From NCBI GenBank assembly GCA_002104985.1, contig MCGO01000031.1:248001-312000 (forward strand): DNA of 64,000 nt, read 5' to 3'. Made by a program: the position numbers and the translations under genes. The notes beneath the pieces are model-generated. The model was not told the DNA's origin, did not search any database, and saw only the letters and a program-made list of their open reading frames with translations. Positions 32,601 through 44,900 of the stretch are shown piece by piece; within the stretch, counting starts at the first letter, position 1; every line of letters starts with the position of its first letter. The stretch is from Rhizoclosmatium globosum. Its lineage: Eukaryota; Chytridiomycota; Chytridiomycetes; Chytridiales; Chytriomycetaceae.

Positions 32601-34677
32601 ATGTTGGCAGCAATGTCATCACACAATGACCATCGTCCCGCTCCCGTGAAGCGCTTGATCTCTTCAATATCCAACATTCCTGATAAGCCATTCCCTCCTC
32701 CGCCTCAGCGTGGCTTGTCATATGACAAGGTTGCTCTATTTGCCCAAGATGTACAAGTAGTTCTCAACCAGACTTTGCCTTCGAGGGACTCCACAAAGCG
32801 ATCTAAAGCAGACTCTCAGAAATCTGTGGAAGGACCACAGAAGGTTGCCTATTCTTGTTATGGATGACCCAACCGTATCTTCGTTTTCGCTTCCATTGCT
32901 GTCGCCTCATCAACTGAACTACCGATTCGTCGCAGCGAACGACAACTCCTTATTTATTGTTTCCAGAAAGCCATATTCATTATTGAAGAGTACTCTCCTG
33001 AAGTTGGATAACAGACGATATTCAGGAGTGTATTTACGGCAAGTATTCTACATTAAATAATAAATATTGAAACTCTAATAGAGGACCAGTGGGTGTTGGC
33101 AAAAGTTACCTTCTCTACATCTTGGCAGCAGAACTTAGATTCCGTCGATGTACATATCGAGTCACTTACATCAATGATTGTGCAAAATGGAACAATAGTG
33201 ACTCATTAGGATTTATTCAAAGGGAACTGGTCATGACTTTCTTTGACGATGAAATCGGTGGGAAGACTATTGTTGAATTGTGTCGTACTGTTGATCGCGC
33301 CAAAGATGTACAGAAGAAGATGATGAAGTTGATGTCAAAGTTGATTACATACGTTCAAGATAAGGATCTGCAATGGATTGTTATCTGCGACCAGCATAAT
33401 GCATTGTTTGCAAGTAATCAAGCACTTGATAAAGTGTTTCCCTTCGACGTCATTAATTACTTATCTGATCGACGTGGTGCAAACATCAAAGTTATCATTT
33501 CAGCGTCAGCAAACAACGAAGGCTATCCCACCGAAATGAAGGGATGGTTTACTCATGATATCATTGCTCATAAATTCGACAATGATGAGTTTGTGCCTTG
33601 GTGCAAGCACTTCAAGCTCACAAGTGGTGAAGAAATTAATCCAACATCAGATAAAGCTATTGACGCTCTCTATTGGACTGGTTCGCTCTTAATAATTGTT
33701 TTTTCACTTGATTTATTCTAACAACTATTTTTGAACGCAGGCGGCGTTCCGTACGAGTTATATTTGCTGTGGCATCAACCAGCAAATTCTTTCCATCAAA
33801 AGACAAACGAGTATCGAAAAAATCGAATGACTGAGATGGGCGAAAGCCACGCAAAGTTTTGTCGCAGACTTCTTCCTGAAGAAATGAACAATTTGAAAGA
33901 ATGTATTGCTCGTATGGCTCTTGGACTGATTCGACCCGAGATATTGGTGGGTATGGACCGCCAGCTTTTTGATATCATTCGTGAACCCAAAGAAGGACGA
34001 CCCTACGAATTTAATGAGTTGATTGTGGCGCTTAATCCTGTGGCTCGACGTTTATTGATGGTTTATCATGATAAAGTCTCCTTACATCGCTTGGCTTCGT
34101 GACACAACTTGTTTTGAGTGGTGACTACACTCAGGACGTCAAGGGGCGAATAGCTGAAAAATACCTGCTGACAACTATGGAACTTCTTAAAAAGTTCTCG
34201 TTTAAATACAATCTCAAAGTGAAAGCTGGATTGGGGGCTCTGCAATATGATAGGTCAATCGAGTTCACGGAGATAATTCCTTTCTCAGGTCATAAACTTC
34301 CACCTTCAACGTCATTTACCTCGAATCGTTCAACCTTATTTATTCCTGAGTCTGTTAATTATCCAGGATACGACTTTTTTATTTGGGACTCAAAAACGAA
34401 AGTCATTTCTGCATTCCAAGTCACCATCAGAAATCCATTTCATTCTCATGCCAAAATTGATAGTGGTTCAGCTAAAGAAAACTGTATTAATTGGAGGTCA
34501 TATTGTTCTGCTACAGCATCGGATGTATATTGGGTGATACCTGAAGGTTGTGTCGGTTCAAAATCTAATAATGCTGTTGGAAACAGAGTTGTACTTTTTG
34601 AGTCACTCACCAACCAGTTTCCGGCTTTGGAAAATCTGATATTAAGTAATAAAATAAAAAAGAGAATCATTAAGTAG
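32601..34677 (+). CDS. Crinkler/RHS-type effector: P-loop NTPase plus nuclease-like domain (frame breaks)
   Basis: The N-terminus is Pro/Ser-rich (PFPPPPQRGLSYDKVALFAQ) without a recognisable LFLAK header. An STAND-like P-loop (RGPVGVGKSYLLYILA) begins right after a GC-AG intron at 33039-33081. A second intron lies at about 33678-33741. The acidic motif WIVICDQHNAL may be Walker B. The C-terminal half holds a PD-(D/E)XK-like core (YPGYDFFIWDSKTKVISAF then QVTI), as in NTPase-nuclease Crinklers. Frames shift by one base near 32850 and 34095. Such proteins act on host nuclei or in conflict systems. Whether this copy is functional is uncertain. Confidence 0.6.
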
Positions 34678-34839
34678 TTCGAAGAACAAAGGGAATGAGG
34701 CACAGATTCAAAGTTGATTTTGCGGAAAAGTTGAGCGGCGTCATACTTTTGACTAGGTCTCCGCAAAGTATTCTTGGTACTGCACCTGATGGAACGTTAT
34801 GGACAATCAACTCACCAAGTGCGCCATGGCAATGTACCA

Positions 34840-34883
34840 AAGTGTGATGACTTTTGTAATATTTTGGGTGGTTGTGCGGCAGT
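34840..34883 (+). repeat. diverged 44-bp repeat, downstream copy
   Basis: Partner of 32458-32501. It sits in the 350-bp spacer between the Crinkler NTPase gene and NOG1. That spacer holds no other supportable feature. Confidence 0.45.
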
Positions 34884-35022
34884 GGCGTTTTGTTAAAGAC
34901 ATCGATTTATCAAAGATTTATTCGGCGATTATCTGACGAAGGCACGAAAACACGAAGTTAAACTAAAAGAAACAACAAAAATCCCAAAGTTAAAGTTAAT
35001 GCAGCAAGACCAGCAACAGTGC

Positions 35023-37263
35023 TCAACGGTGAGAAGCACTTCCATTTCCACGCTTTCCACTGAACAAATGTTTTGGCATCTTTGTAAGAATCTTTCTGTC
35101 GGATTCGGATGCTTTTGCATTCGCGTTCATGGGTCTCTGTGCGAACTGGAGAACCTTTTGGGAAATCGACCGAGATTCTGCGCTCTTGAGACCCATTGTG
35201 CTTCGGTCTCTGGATTGACTGACTCCCTTGTGTCTCTTGGCAGCGAGTGATTGTTCTCTGGCCAAACTCATACGGTCGTTGGTATCTGCTGCACGGGATT
35301 CCGAACGAGTTCGTTTTCGGGTGAGAGATCTGGCTCGCTCTTCAATGTCGATACCACGGGCAGCAAAGGCGGCGGTCATGTCAGCAGCAGACTATGTAAA
35401 GTTAGATCAACTACAACAACAATTGCGAGGAAACGACTTACTCTCTTCTTGAACTTGGCAGGCAAGATAGCTCTGTTCTTGCTCTTCTTCATCCTGCTCT
35501 CTCTCATCAGCAAGTCACGCTTCTTCTCGACTTCCTTGGCAGCAAGCTTCAAAGCCTCTTCATCAGAGTCATCCATTTCCACTTCCTCTTCGTCGTAGAA
35601 TCCTTCTCTCTCAAGTCGCTCCTCCTCTCTCTCCAATTCCTCCAAACGAGCCTCAATATCTTCATCAAAGAAGTCTGCAACGTTCTTTCCATCCATGATT
35701 TCTGGGATTTTGTCGTATTTCCATTCGTCGTTTTTGAACTGGTAGAGCTTCTTGAGGTCCACGTTGAAAACTCCAGCACCACCTCCTTCGACTTCGAGGT
35801 CCACTTCGAGCTTGCGACGGTTGGGGTCCATCTTGTCGTACTTGGCACGCTGCAGAGCACCCTCTGGAATACTGACTGGGCGTTCCTGTAGAAAAAAAAA
35901 GTTAGAGGAAAGTTCACAAATATGAAGTGTCAATCACCTTCTCATCACGAGCCAATGGTTGAGCCAAGTGCAACTTTTGCAAGACGTCGTTAATCTTGGT
36001 TCCACGCAACTTCATCTCAACTCTGGATGCCAACAACTTGTCACAAGCAGTCTTTTTGGTCTCCATCACACCCTCATCAGTGTAAGTACTCATTTCACAG
36101 ACAGTCACATCCCCATCAGCAACCAAAGCATCGAATCGGGCACGGTCAACTTCGTTCAACTGGGCAATACGCATGCTGTCGATTTTGTTCACGACAAGTA
36201 AAGTTGGCTTGTTGCTGAAGAGTGGCTTGATGGACTCGAAAAGGTTACACTGTGCATTCACAGTGTATCCACACTGTTCACTCAAATCGATGAAGAAGAG
36301 AACGGCAGCACGCAAGTGGGCAAGGGCGGTGATGGATTGCATTTCGATGGTGTTACGTTGCTCGAGAGGATGGTCAAGAATTCCAGGAGTGTCAATAACT
36401 TGCCAACGGAGGTTCTTGTAGTCCATGTGTCCAACAAAGAGGGATTTGGTGGTGAAAGCGTATGGTTGAACTTCAACTTCAGCACGAGTTAATTTGTTCA
36501 TGAAACTTGATTTTCCTGAAATGGACAAGCAGTGTTAGATGAGATAGCAGTGATTATAAGTACATACCAACGTTGGGGTAACCACACACAAGCAGAGTAC
36601 GTGTGTTTGGATCAATAGAAGGGAGACGAGCCAAGTGCTGTCGAACTTGCTCCAAATATGCCAAACTGTCCTTCTGTCTCTTCATAATTGTACACATTCT
36701 GCAACCACAAGTTAGGATTCAGTTACGTCAAGAGGAAGTCTCACCTTCCCAATGCAGCCTTCTTCAGCTGCTTGCATCTGAACAGCGAGTCTCCGAACTT
36801 CAACAAACGAGCGTAATCCTTAGCAACTGAATCAATCAAATGTTTGCATGTACTGATTTGTCCCAAAGCCAACTTGTAGTGATCTCTGTCGTAGAGAACG
36901 TTCATCAAGTCAGCATAGAATGGGTGGATTTCCTAATGAAGGGCATAAGATTCCTTTTGCCTGACGCCAATAGGATATGATAGTTACATCGAGCTTTGGA
37001 AAGTCTCCCAAGATTTGATCCAACTTCTCGTCGAAACAGTCCTATTTTGGCTCACTGTTAGTGGCTGCACGTGTGACTCCAGCGAAACACCAAACCTGAG
37101 CAAACTTGACTTTCTTCATATAGAACTGTCTAATACGAGAGATTTGGTAGTTTGGGTGAACGACAGTCGGTGTTTTCCTCTGAATCTTCGACAAGACAAT
37201 GTCGATGAACTCCATGGCCTTAGGTACGACCTGGACCTTCTTGAAGTTGTAGTAGGATCCCAT
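35023..37263 (-). CDS. NOG1: nucleolar GTP-binding protein 1 (NOG1)
   Basis: Seven exons with six short introns (the first at 37042-37095). The protein starts [19 protein letters not shown], as in all NOG1 orthologues. It has the N-terminal helical bundle, the G1 motif [15 protein letters not shown]3 [15 protein letters not shown]4 NKID and the NOGCT tail rich in Lys/Arg/Ser. NOG1 binds the pre-60S particle in the nucleolus and controls late maturation together with other GTPases. All exons join in frame with no break. It lies between two Crinkler-type genes and its start region is 264 bp from the small gene at 37.5 kb. Confidence 0.95.
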
Positions 37264-37527
37264 GATTGTATGTCTGGATGGTTGTTTGATTGAGAGTTTA
37301 GTTGGAGGGTTCTGATAGTGTGAGGAGAACAATGGGATGGTAGCCTTCTTTCAACTGCGGCAATCACGCGATCCCTCGCACAAACTCCTTCCATCGCATC
37401 TCTTGCATTGATCCTGAATGCCGGGTAGGTGTTGCTGAAGACTACTTACACAGGTCTGGAAAATCGAGTAGAGAAAAAAACAAAAAAGAAACACTCCTCT
37501 TCAGGCTCCAAATCTCACCAGGAATTA

Positions 37528-37846
37528 TGGACGATGTAGGTGAACAATCAGGAATAGCATGGATTGCCTATTTCCTTTGTTGTTGTATATTGACGTTTCC
37601 TTACCATTCTCTCATAATTGCTCAGATTCTGAGACCTCACACTGGGCCACGACTGTAAACATCAAGTTCCTTGAAAACAACATTTTCAAATTCCAGTATG
37701 ATGAGAAGTTAAGGGTCCCGCGCCCTGACGATCAGCGGTATCAGCGAGCAGTTTCCGCTGTAGCCGAGGAAGTCCAACTTCAAAGAGATACATCAGCATC
37801 ACCTCAAGAACGCAAAGAAAAAGAAGAACCGAAGATTTCAATGTAA
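37528..37846 (+). CDS. possible small two-exon gene, unknown product
   Basis: ATG 37528 with a 13-nt first exon and an intron at 37541-37625 (gtgaac...ctcag). The second exon gives a 77-residue hydrophilic protein (VNIKFLENNIFKFQYDEKLR, then an acidic/basic tail ending KISM). The intron border is plausible rather than typical, and no homologous family is evident. It may instead be the N-terminal exon of the Crinkler kinase gene that follows. Confidence 0.35.
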
Positions 37847-37919
37847 AGAGAACAGTGGGCAAGATCTTGCGTTGCGGTGAGGATACACGCTCATGAAACG
37901 AGCAACTCCAACTTAACCA

Positions 37920-39536
37920 TTTTCTCATAGCCCTCGACATTGCTGATCCTTTCGATGAAAGAGGCGCACAACTTTTACTTCTACGGGATTGTGCCTTACC
38001 CCTGGTGGATCGTAACACAAAGGCGCAGCCACTCGCTCTTCCTTTCCACTTTCCGATTCAAGGAAATGCTGACTTTGGCATCGGAATTGCGCCGCCAAAC
38101 TCGTCCCGTGCTGCAAAACATTCGAGGCCTGATTGGGAATGGGAAAATACCAGCAACTACGCAGCCTTGGGCTTCCAGTTGCATCCATGATCAAAGTCAA
38201 GGCAGATAGTAACATTGATGTGGAAACTTGTACTGCTTCTGAGCTTCCGAAGCATAACGAGGCTATTACTCAAGCTGCGTTGTATACCTTATATTCCATG
38301 ATGGGAATTTTGACTCAACTGTCAGAAACCGAAAAACGCCAAGTTTTTGGCGATAATATTGAAATGTATGGTCTGGTAATGTCTCATAAGTCAGCTTTCG
38401 TTCTCAAAGTCACGCCAACTGGATTCCGTCACAATGGTAAATTTACCGTGACCTGGTCAACATTACTCAGAACAGATGAGTATTTCCAGACGATTGCCTC
38501 ATTTGTATTCGAAAGTATCCGTCTTCTACGCCAAGTTCAATGTCTTGTGCCTACACCGTTTCCCAACCCCCTCGTTTCTGTTGGTTGCCTGCCGATGAGT
38601 ACAAATTGAAATTCCCTTTTCTACAGGGAGAACCTATAATATCCTATACTCAAACGTTCACAAACCCTATCATCAAGATTGGAAGTTTTATTGCCGAATC
38701 TATCGCTCTCATTTCTCAAAGACACAATACTCAAGATTTTGTGATATAGATGTTGAACTTACGACACTCGCGTCGACAAAGCTTTTCACCCGATTTCGGA
38801 AGCTCAATGAAGCTGTATTGAAAAATGCCCCCCAAACTGAAATCCTCGCTTTGGTCATGGAACCGTTGCCTCAAAATCCAGTGAACCCATTTAAAAATTG
38901 GATTTTGAGTGAACCGTTAATGGTGCTTCCGGATTATGGACCCAGTCTCCACAACCGTCTACATCCGACCCCACCAGTACTAACTCCAAACATCACATTC
39001 CGTATGATTAAAAATCTCGTCTTGTCTGTGTATCGCAACTCAATCGAATCACTTGTTGCCACCAACTATTGTCACATGGATATTCGTCTACCGAACATTT
39101 GCACCTCTCAAGACGACTGGTCAGATGCTCATTTAATTGATTATGATTTCTGTACGGTTGCGAGTGAAAGGAAGGACAATCCCATGAGTAAGTCGCGGTT
39201 GCAGTATCCGCCTGACGAAAAGGTGGTTCCATCAAGCGATGTGTGGATGTTCGGATATGTTCTTGCTCGGCTCGGAGAGAAATTGAATGGTGTTGAGTTA
39301 GTGAGGGATGAAGCTGTGAAAACGCATATCGCTTTGGAGGAATGGATACAGACGGAATTGGATCTTTCCGAAGCTGCATTGTCAAAAGTTCTGAAAGCTG
39401 TTTAGTGGAAGACATAAGAGTGTTAGAATTGAAAGTCAAGTTTCTTCAAGTTGTTGCCGGGTGTTTGAAACTGCAACCTGATGCGAGGTTGACGTTTGCT
39501 CAGATTGTGGAGCAAGTGAATGAATGGGTCTGTTGA
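37920..39536 (+). pseudogene. Crinkler-type protein kinase-like gene, multiply frame-broken
   Basis: The coding signal moves between frames: IALDIADPFDERGAQLLLLR at about 37930, a long second frame at 38133-38609, a third at about 38560-38749 (LKFPFLQGEPIISYTQTF), then the catalytic part at 38751-39405. The last shows a kinase-like HxDxRxxN loop (NYCHMDIRLPNIC, about 39065-39100) and a DFG-equivalent LIDYDF (about 39130-39150), the pattern of Crinkler kinases. A final segment to 39536 completes the C-lobe. At least four switches and no clear start make a pseudogene the best call, although sequence errors could contribute. Confidence 0.5.
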
Positions 39537-39664
39537 ATTTGCTCGTGACTTTTAATTGTTTTGCAATACACCACATTCTTTATTGGACTATTTTCGTGAG
39601 AAGAACAGTGCAAGGAAGTCTATGGATGGTGACGGATCCTTTGCGATGGAAGGAAAGCACACGT

Positions 39665-39670
39665 CACGTG
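39665..39670 (+). promoter_or_regulatory. G-box/E-box CACGTG upstream of the chitinase
   Basis: A palindromic CACGTG inside cacgtcacgtggtgctacgt, 119 bp before the chitinase ATG. bHLH factors bind this core. Binding here is not shown. Confidence 0.4.
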
Positions 39671-39741
39671 GTGCTACGTGACAACTGATCACACAGTGCC
39701 ATCGCGTGATTAAACAAGCCATGATTTCTAAACCATTCACC

Positions 39742-39747
39742 TATAAA
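39742..39747 (+). promoter_or_regulatory. TATA box of the chitinase gene
   Basis: TATAAA in cctataaatttc, 43 nt before the start codon at 39790. The position would place transcription start very near the ATG, giving a short leader. Confidence 0.45.
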
Positions 39748-39789
39748 TTTCATCTCGTTTTCCTCCCTTAAACACCCACCAAGAACAAG

Positions 39790-41137
39790 ATGCTCAGCAA
39801 GTCCCTACTCACAGCAGTATCTCTTGCAACTCTCGCTTCCGCCCAACAGTGCAGTTTCGGTGGCGTCCAGTGTTCCGGAAATGTTCTGCAACAGTGTTTC
39901 AACGGTGCTTGGATCACTTGGCAAGACTGTGGCTCGTCCTTGTACTGTTCCAGCGTGACTGGCAAAGTTGGTTGCTTGTTGACACCACCGGCGACTACAG
40001 TTGCTGCCAAGACTACCACGACTTCGAGTGGACCAGTGGTTACAACTTCGGCTGTTGTTGTCAAGAGCACTACTACCACTGCTGCTGTTGTCAAGAGCAC
40101 TACTACCACTGCTGCTGTTGTCAAGACAACCGCGACCACTACAACGACAACCACTACGACCACGACTGCGGCTGTCGTCAAGACAACGACAACCAACGCT
40201 ATTACTACAACCGCAGCAGGAGGCGGTGGTGGAATTCCCAACCACAAATACAAATTCATCACGTACTGGGGCCAGAATTCCGGTAAATTCACCAACGGCC
40301 AAAACCAGCTCCATCTCATCGATTACTGCAACTCTGGAAACTTTGATTACATCAACATTGCCTTTCTCTCCATTTTCGGTAATGGAGGTGGTAATCCAGC
40401 TAAATTCCACCTTGACTTGGACTTTTTCGGGGCGTATGATAATGTGAATGGGCCAGTTGACAATGCGACTATTGCGTCGTTTTTGGCGTGGGGTCAGGAG
40501 TGCAGGCGTGTCAAGCGAAGGGGTTAAGATTTTGTTGTCGCTTGGTGGTGGTGTTGGTGCATATTCTCTTGCGGCCGGGTCTGGAAAGTTGTTTGCGCAG
40601 ACGTTGCATAACTCCTTCTTTAGAGGAACGGGTCCTGATAGACCTTTTGGAAACGCTGTGTTGGATGGAATTGATTGGGATATTGAGGGTGGCGGTACGG
40701 ATGCTAACGAGCTTGTGATTGTGAACCAGTACCTTGTTGCCAATAACCCTGGGATCTTGATTACTGCTGCACCACAATGTCCATACCCAGACGCGTACTT
40801 GGGTGCTCCAATTACTACTCCAAATGCCGGCTGGTCCTTCATTAACGTTCAGTTCTACAACAACTACTGCTCGTTGGCAGGAACACCCAACTTTGATGTA
40901 TGGGCGGCTGCTTTAGGTCCATTGGGTATTCCAATTGTTGTGGGTGTTCCAGGAAGTGGACCATCAGCTCCAAATGGAGGATACGTGTCTGCGTCGGTAG
41001 TCCAGACATACATGCAAAAGATTCTCGCGGACCCCAAGCAGGCTCCACTCTTGTACGGTGTCATGACTTGGGATGCCAGTTCCACGACCGTGAGTGGTAT
41101 GGCCACTGGGTTGAGAAACGCGTTGGACGCCATTTGA
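39790..41137 (+). CDS. secreted GH18 (class III-like) chitinase with N-terminal chitin-binding module
   Basis: Signal peptide 1-18 (MLSKSLLTAVSLATLASA). Residues 20-64 form a six-Cys chitin-binding module of CBM19-like spacing. Then comes a Thr-rich linker (about 65-140) with repeated VVKSTTTTAA units that is likely O-glycosylated. The GH18 barrel follows, with ILLSLGGG and the catalytic DGIDWDIE (40664-40686). The frame shifts twice near 40498 and 40525, each repaired by one G in a short G run; the catalytic motif is intact downstream. The product probably remodels the fungus's own wall or digests chitin of prey or debris. A TATA box and a CACGTG site lie upstream. Confidence 0.85.
40040..40130 (+). 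repeat. in-gene tandem repeat of the chitinase linker
   Basis: The unit gctgctgttgtcaagagcac plus tactaccact (30 bp) occurs in nearly identical consecutive copies and encodes VVKSTTTTAA. Such repeats change copy number easily, so linker length may vary between strains. Confidence 0.8.
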
Positions 41138-41253
41138 TTGTATTCAGTCAATTGATTCGGAGGAGGTACGGCAATCTATGATTTAACCTAGTTAGCTTTT
41201 GAAGAGTAGAAAGAAGTAATAAAAGAAGATTTTAAGATTACATACCAAAGGAA

Positions 41254-41934
41254 ATGAGCGAGAAGAAGGACCATAGAGACTCTCACCAGTGAGCAAAGTA
41301 CTTCCTTGTTGAATGTTTCCAATAGTTCCTCATACCGTCTTCTCCCTCGCTGCTACTCTCTGTCTGTGCCAGATTCAAAAAGAGCCTATCGTTTTCAGCC
41401 GACACACCTAACTTTCTGCGGGTTCTTCAGTCTCAACACTTGCCAAAGCAGCCGATCCAGAGAGACGAGGAAGATGATTCGGCGCAGGACTTGGACGACG
41501 AAGCACCTCAGGTTCGTTCGATTTGAGAGCATTGAGTGACGTCTGGCCTAACAACCAGCGACCAAACAGGTTGTGCTCGGTAAAAATGTGTCTTCAGACG
41601 ATGCAGTCAAGGCGTTAGGCTTGAAAGATGCAGGTGAGCCTCAGGGATAGCAATTGGAAACTGACAGACGAACAGCTTCCCTTCAAGTAACGGAAAAGGA
41701 GGAACGGCCAAGGGCAAAAAGAGGGACGTGACTGAAGTCGAGGGAAGCGATGTGGCAAGTGGCAGTTCAGCGAAAGCAATCGCCGAGGTTGGATCAGGGT
41801 CCAGTGCAGCCGAGAAGCGACGGAAGCGCGTTGAAGAACTGCGAAAGAAGGGCAGTGATGGAGGCAGTGACGGCACCAAGAAAACAAAGAAGAAAGAGAG
41901 TACTAAAATGCTATCGTTTGATGTTGATGAATGA
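41254..41934 (+). CDS. KIAA1143/DUF4604-like small nuclear protein
   Basis: Exon 1 starts at ATG 41254 (MSEKKDHRDSH). Introns are at about 41289-41372, 41512-41569 and 41634-41674. The joined protein has the family landmarks in order: SFSADTPNFLRVL, DLDDEAPQVVLGKNVSSDDA, a Lys/Ser-rich linker, and the ending STKMLSFDVDE, which matches the C-terminal LLSFDxDE of human KIAA1143. The function of the family is not established. Its basic, low-complexity nature fits a nuclear protein. One base must be adjusted at the third splice to keep frame. Confidence 0.68.
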
Positions 41935-41982
41935 ATACTCGATCGTCTTCTTTCTTTTTTTTGTTTGACTTCTTTGCTTCAG

Positions 41983-44900
41983 ATGCCAACAACGCACCAC
42001 CACACACTCGAAGCCACGTCGTCGACGCTCTCTGGCGGCGTCCCTTCTTCGAACCCTGTTTCCTTCTGCGGCGGTCTTGTTTGTAGTTCAGCGGGCGGTG
42101 CGGTCAAAGTCGCGAACGTGGCAACTGGAACAGCCGCAAAGTCGCTTGTTCCCTCGGCAACTGCGGCTTTTGTTGTTGCGATTGCTGCTTCGAAGGCGAA
42201 TCCGTTTCTGGTGACTTGAGTTGCTTTTGGTGGTGTCGTGTGACTGGCTGGTGAAACTGACCTTGTTCTGATGTAGCTCTATGCTGCCCACTTGGACGGA
42301 TCTGTGAACTTGTGGGATGTCTCGGACTCGTCTCTTCTCAAGGTTCGCTTGATCTCTTGACTGTATCTCTGAGCTAATCGCCATCTGCAGTCTGGTCATT
42401 CAAGGACAACATCACTCACTTCAACCTGATCCATCAAACACCGACTCGTTCATTATTGCGTTCCAGTCAAAAAAGAAGAAGGGGCAGAAAGGAAATCTAG
42501 AATTGAACGTGTGTTCTGAAATTGCTCGATGATTCCAACTCAAAGAAGGACTCCAAAAAAGCTGTTTTGATGGCGGATTTCGCGTATGATTTCGCTACAC
42601 TTGATGTTTCAGCTTCTACTATTGTGGCCACATCAGATCGCTTTTTGTATGTCTGGGATGCTGTGAAGCTTGGGGAGCCTAAAAAGTGAGTTTTGAGCCG
42701 AAAATATGGGATCACTCATGATGGAGTATATGTGAGCGAAGCGATGAAGTTATATTGTAAGGCAGCACGTATAGCGAAGTGTGTCAACAATCACTGCCTA
42801 ACGCCATCAATTCTCAATCCAAAATCTGTAATCCATCCTCTAACCCTTCTCCATCAACGCATCCAGAATCAGCCTCCCAAAGAAACAACAAATCCACTCC
42901 CCCAAGATAACATGCCTCGCCGTCCACCCCTCAACCCACCTCATCTCCATCGGTCTCTCAACAGGCGAAATCCTCCTGTACCACAACCCCTTCCTCCCAA
43001 CCCCACCCGTCCAAATCCTCCACTGGCACGCAAACGCAGTAACCTCCCTCGCCTTCATGCACGACGGAACAACCCTCCTCTCAGGCGGTATCGAATCCGT
43101 CCTCGTTCTCTGGCAACTCGAAACCCTGAGCAAAAAGACTCTCCCGCGCATCGCGGCTGGAAACGCGTTGCTCAGTCTTGCGGTGAGTGCGGACGACGCG
43201 TTGATTGGTGTTGTCTGTGGAGACGCTTCTGTGCGTGTCATTTCCGTGTCGAATTTGAGTGTCAAGACTTGTGTGACCGGGTTGAAGGCGAGGAAGGGGA
43301 GGGTGTTGGATGGTGGGAATGGGGTTGTGGTGGATCCACGTACGGGCAGTGTGGTTGTTGCGGGGAATATTGGGTGTATTCAGTTTTATGATGCTGTAAG
43401 GGATGTGCATGTGATGGAGGTGGAAGCTGTTGCGCAGAATCGGATTGTTGTCAGTGGTGGAGTTGATAAAGATGGGGTGGGGAAAGTTGATGCGGAGGAT
43501 GGACTTGCGGCTGTTAAGCTTGTTGCTTTTGAGCGTGAGGGCGGAGGAGTAAGTGGATGGCTACTGTTGATGAACGTGATGGTATGTGCGTTGGTGGTGA
43601 GTGGAACGCAGCCTCAAGTTTTGGTTATGGGACGACGTCACACAAAAGTGAGTTTCTATCTATCCCTTTTTTCTTTGTTACTTATCCGATACATAGCTAC
43701 TCGGTCAACACTCGCGTCGCGTCTCCTCATGATGGCCCCATCACGTCCATCCACTTCTTCTCCCTCCCCTCTGAAACAGATCCATCCCAAAAAGTGCTCC
43801 ACTGTATCACAACCTCCCTCGACACACGCTTCAAAACCTGGGAACTCACTCCTCCACCTGCAAACTCTCGCGACCCAACTCCAAGTGGACGCAAAAGTCC
43901 CACGGGTTCCACAAGGACTCACCCGTGTACGATGCGGCTACTAGTTCCGACGCGAGTATGCTTGCTGTCGCGTGTGGAAGTGTAGTTACACTTTGGGACC
44001 CAAGCACGAACTCGTTGGTTGCGACGTTGTGTCACCCTACTGGAAGCGAGCATGTCTTGAAGGTTGCGTTTGTGGAGGGTAATGAGACTCCATGTCTTGT
44101 TGCGGTTACGAGTGGGCGATGTTATGTGTGGAACTTGTTGACGGGGAGTGTTTGGTGGAGTGTTGATTTGGGGGGACAGGCGCTTGCGCTTGTTGTTGAT
44201 GCGGATACCGCTCGGTTCTCTGTGAGTGTTGGAGTACGAAAGAGTACGGGGAAGGCTGATGCCGCTGGAAGTGATAGTGCGGTGGAGGTGGATGCGGAGG
44301 TTAAGAAAGTTGGTAAGATTATTGAGTCTCGAGTGTTGGAGTTTGAGGCAGCATCACCGGTTCCAAAGATGGTGTTTGCTGGAGAAGGGCATATTCAGGG
44401 TTTGCAGTACTTGAACAAGGCACAAATTCCTGTAGGAAAGGGAGATGTTGCGAGACTTGTCATCTTGTCTTCCAAGTACGAATTGTTGGCGGTCGGTCCC
44501 AAAGCTCAAGCTGCTGCTCTTTCCAGTGCTGAAAGCTCCGAAGCTGTGTCAGTTTCTAACGATGACGCTGCCGGTCTCTTCAGTGGAATTTACGGTTCTA
44601 CAGCATTCCAACAAACCCCAACATCGCTGCACCTCGAAGCAAACGCCCAAAAACCAGAAACTATGCAAACTGTCAAAGAACTCGCATCAGTGGAAGCCTC
44701 AAAACTCGCTTTCATGGGTGCAGCCTCTCACCTTCTGCCACCTCCAATGAAACTCGCTGGAGCCTACTTTGACGCTATTTTGAAGAAGCGCGATATGGAA
44801 GAAGAACGAGTTGAGCGCGCAATGTATGGAATGACAGGCGCAGTTCAAGACGAAGACGACAACGACGAAGAAATGGAGGAGACAACAGAAGTTGCACCAG

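Noticed and set aside
39768..40842. Long minus-strand frames of 183 and 345 residues opposite the chitinase
   Set aside because: They mirror the Thr-rich linker repeat and the GH18 frame; the plus strand has signal peptide, binding module and catalytic motif.
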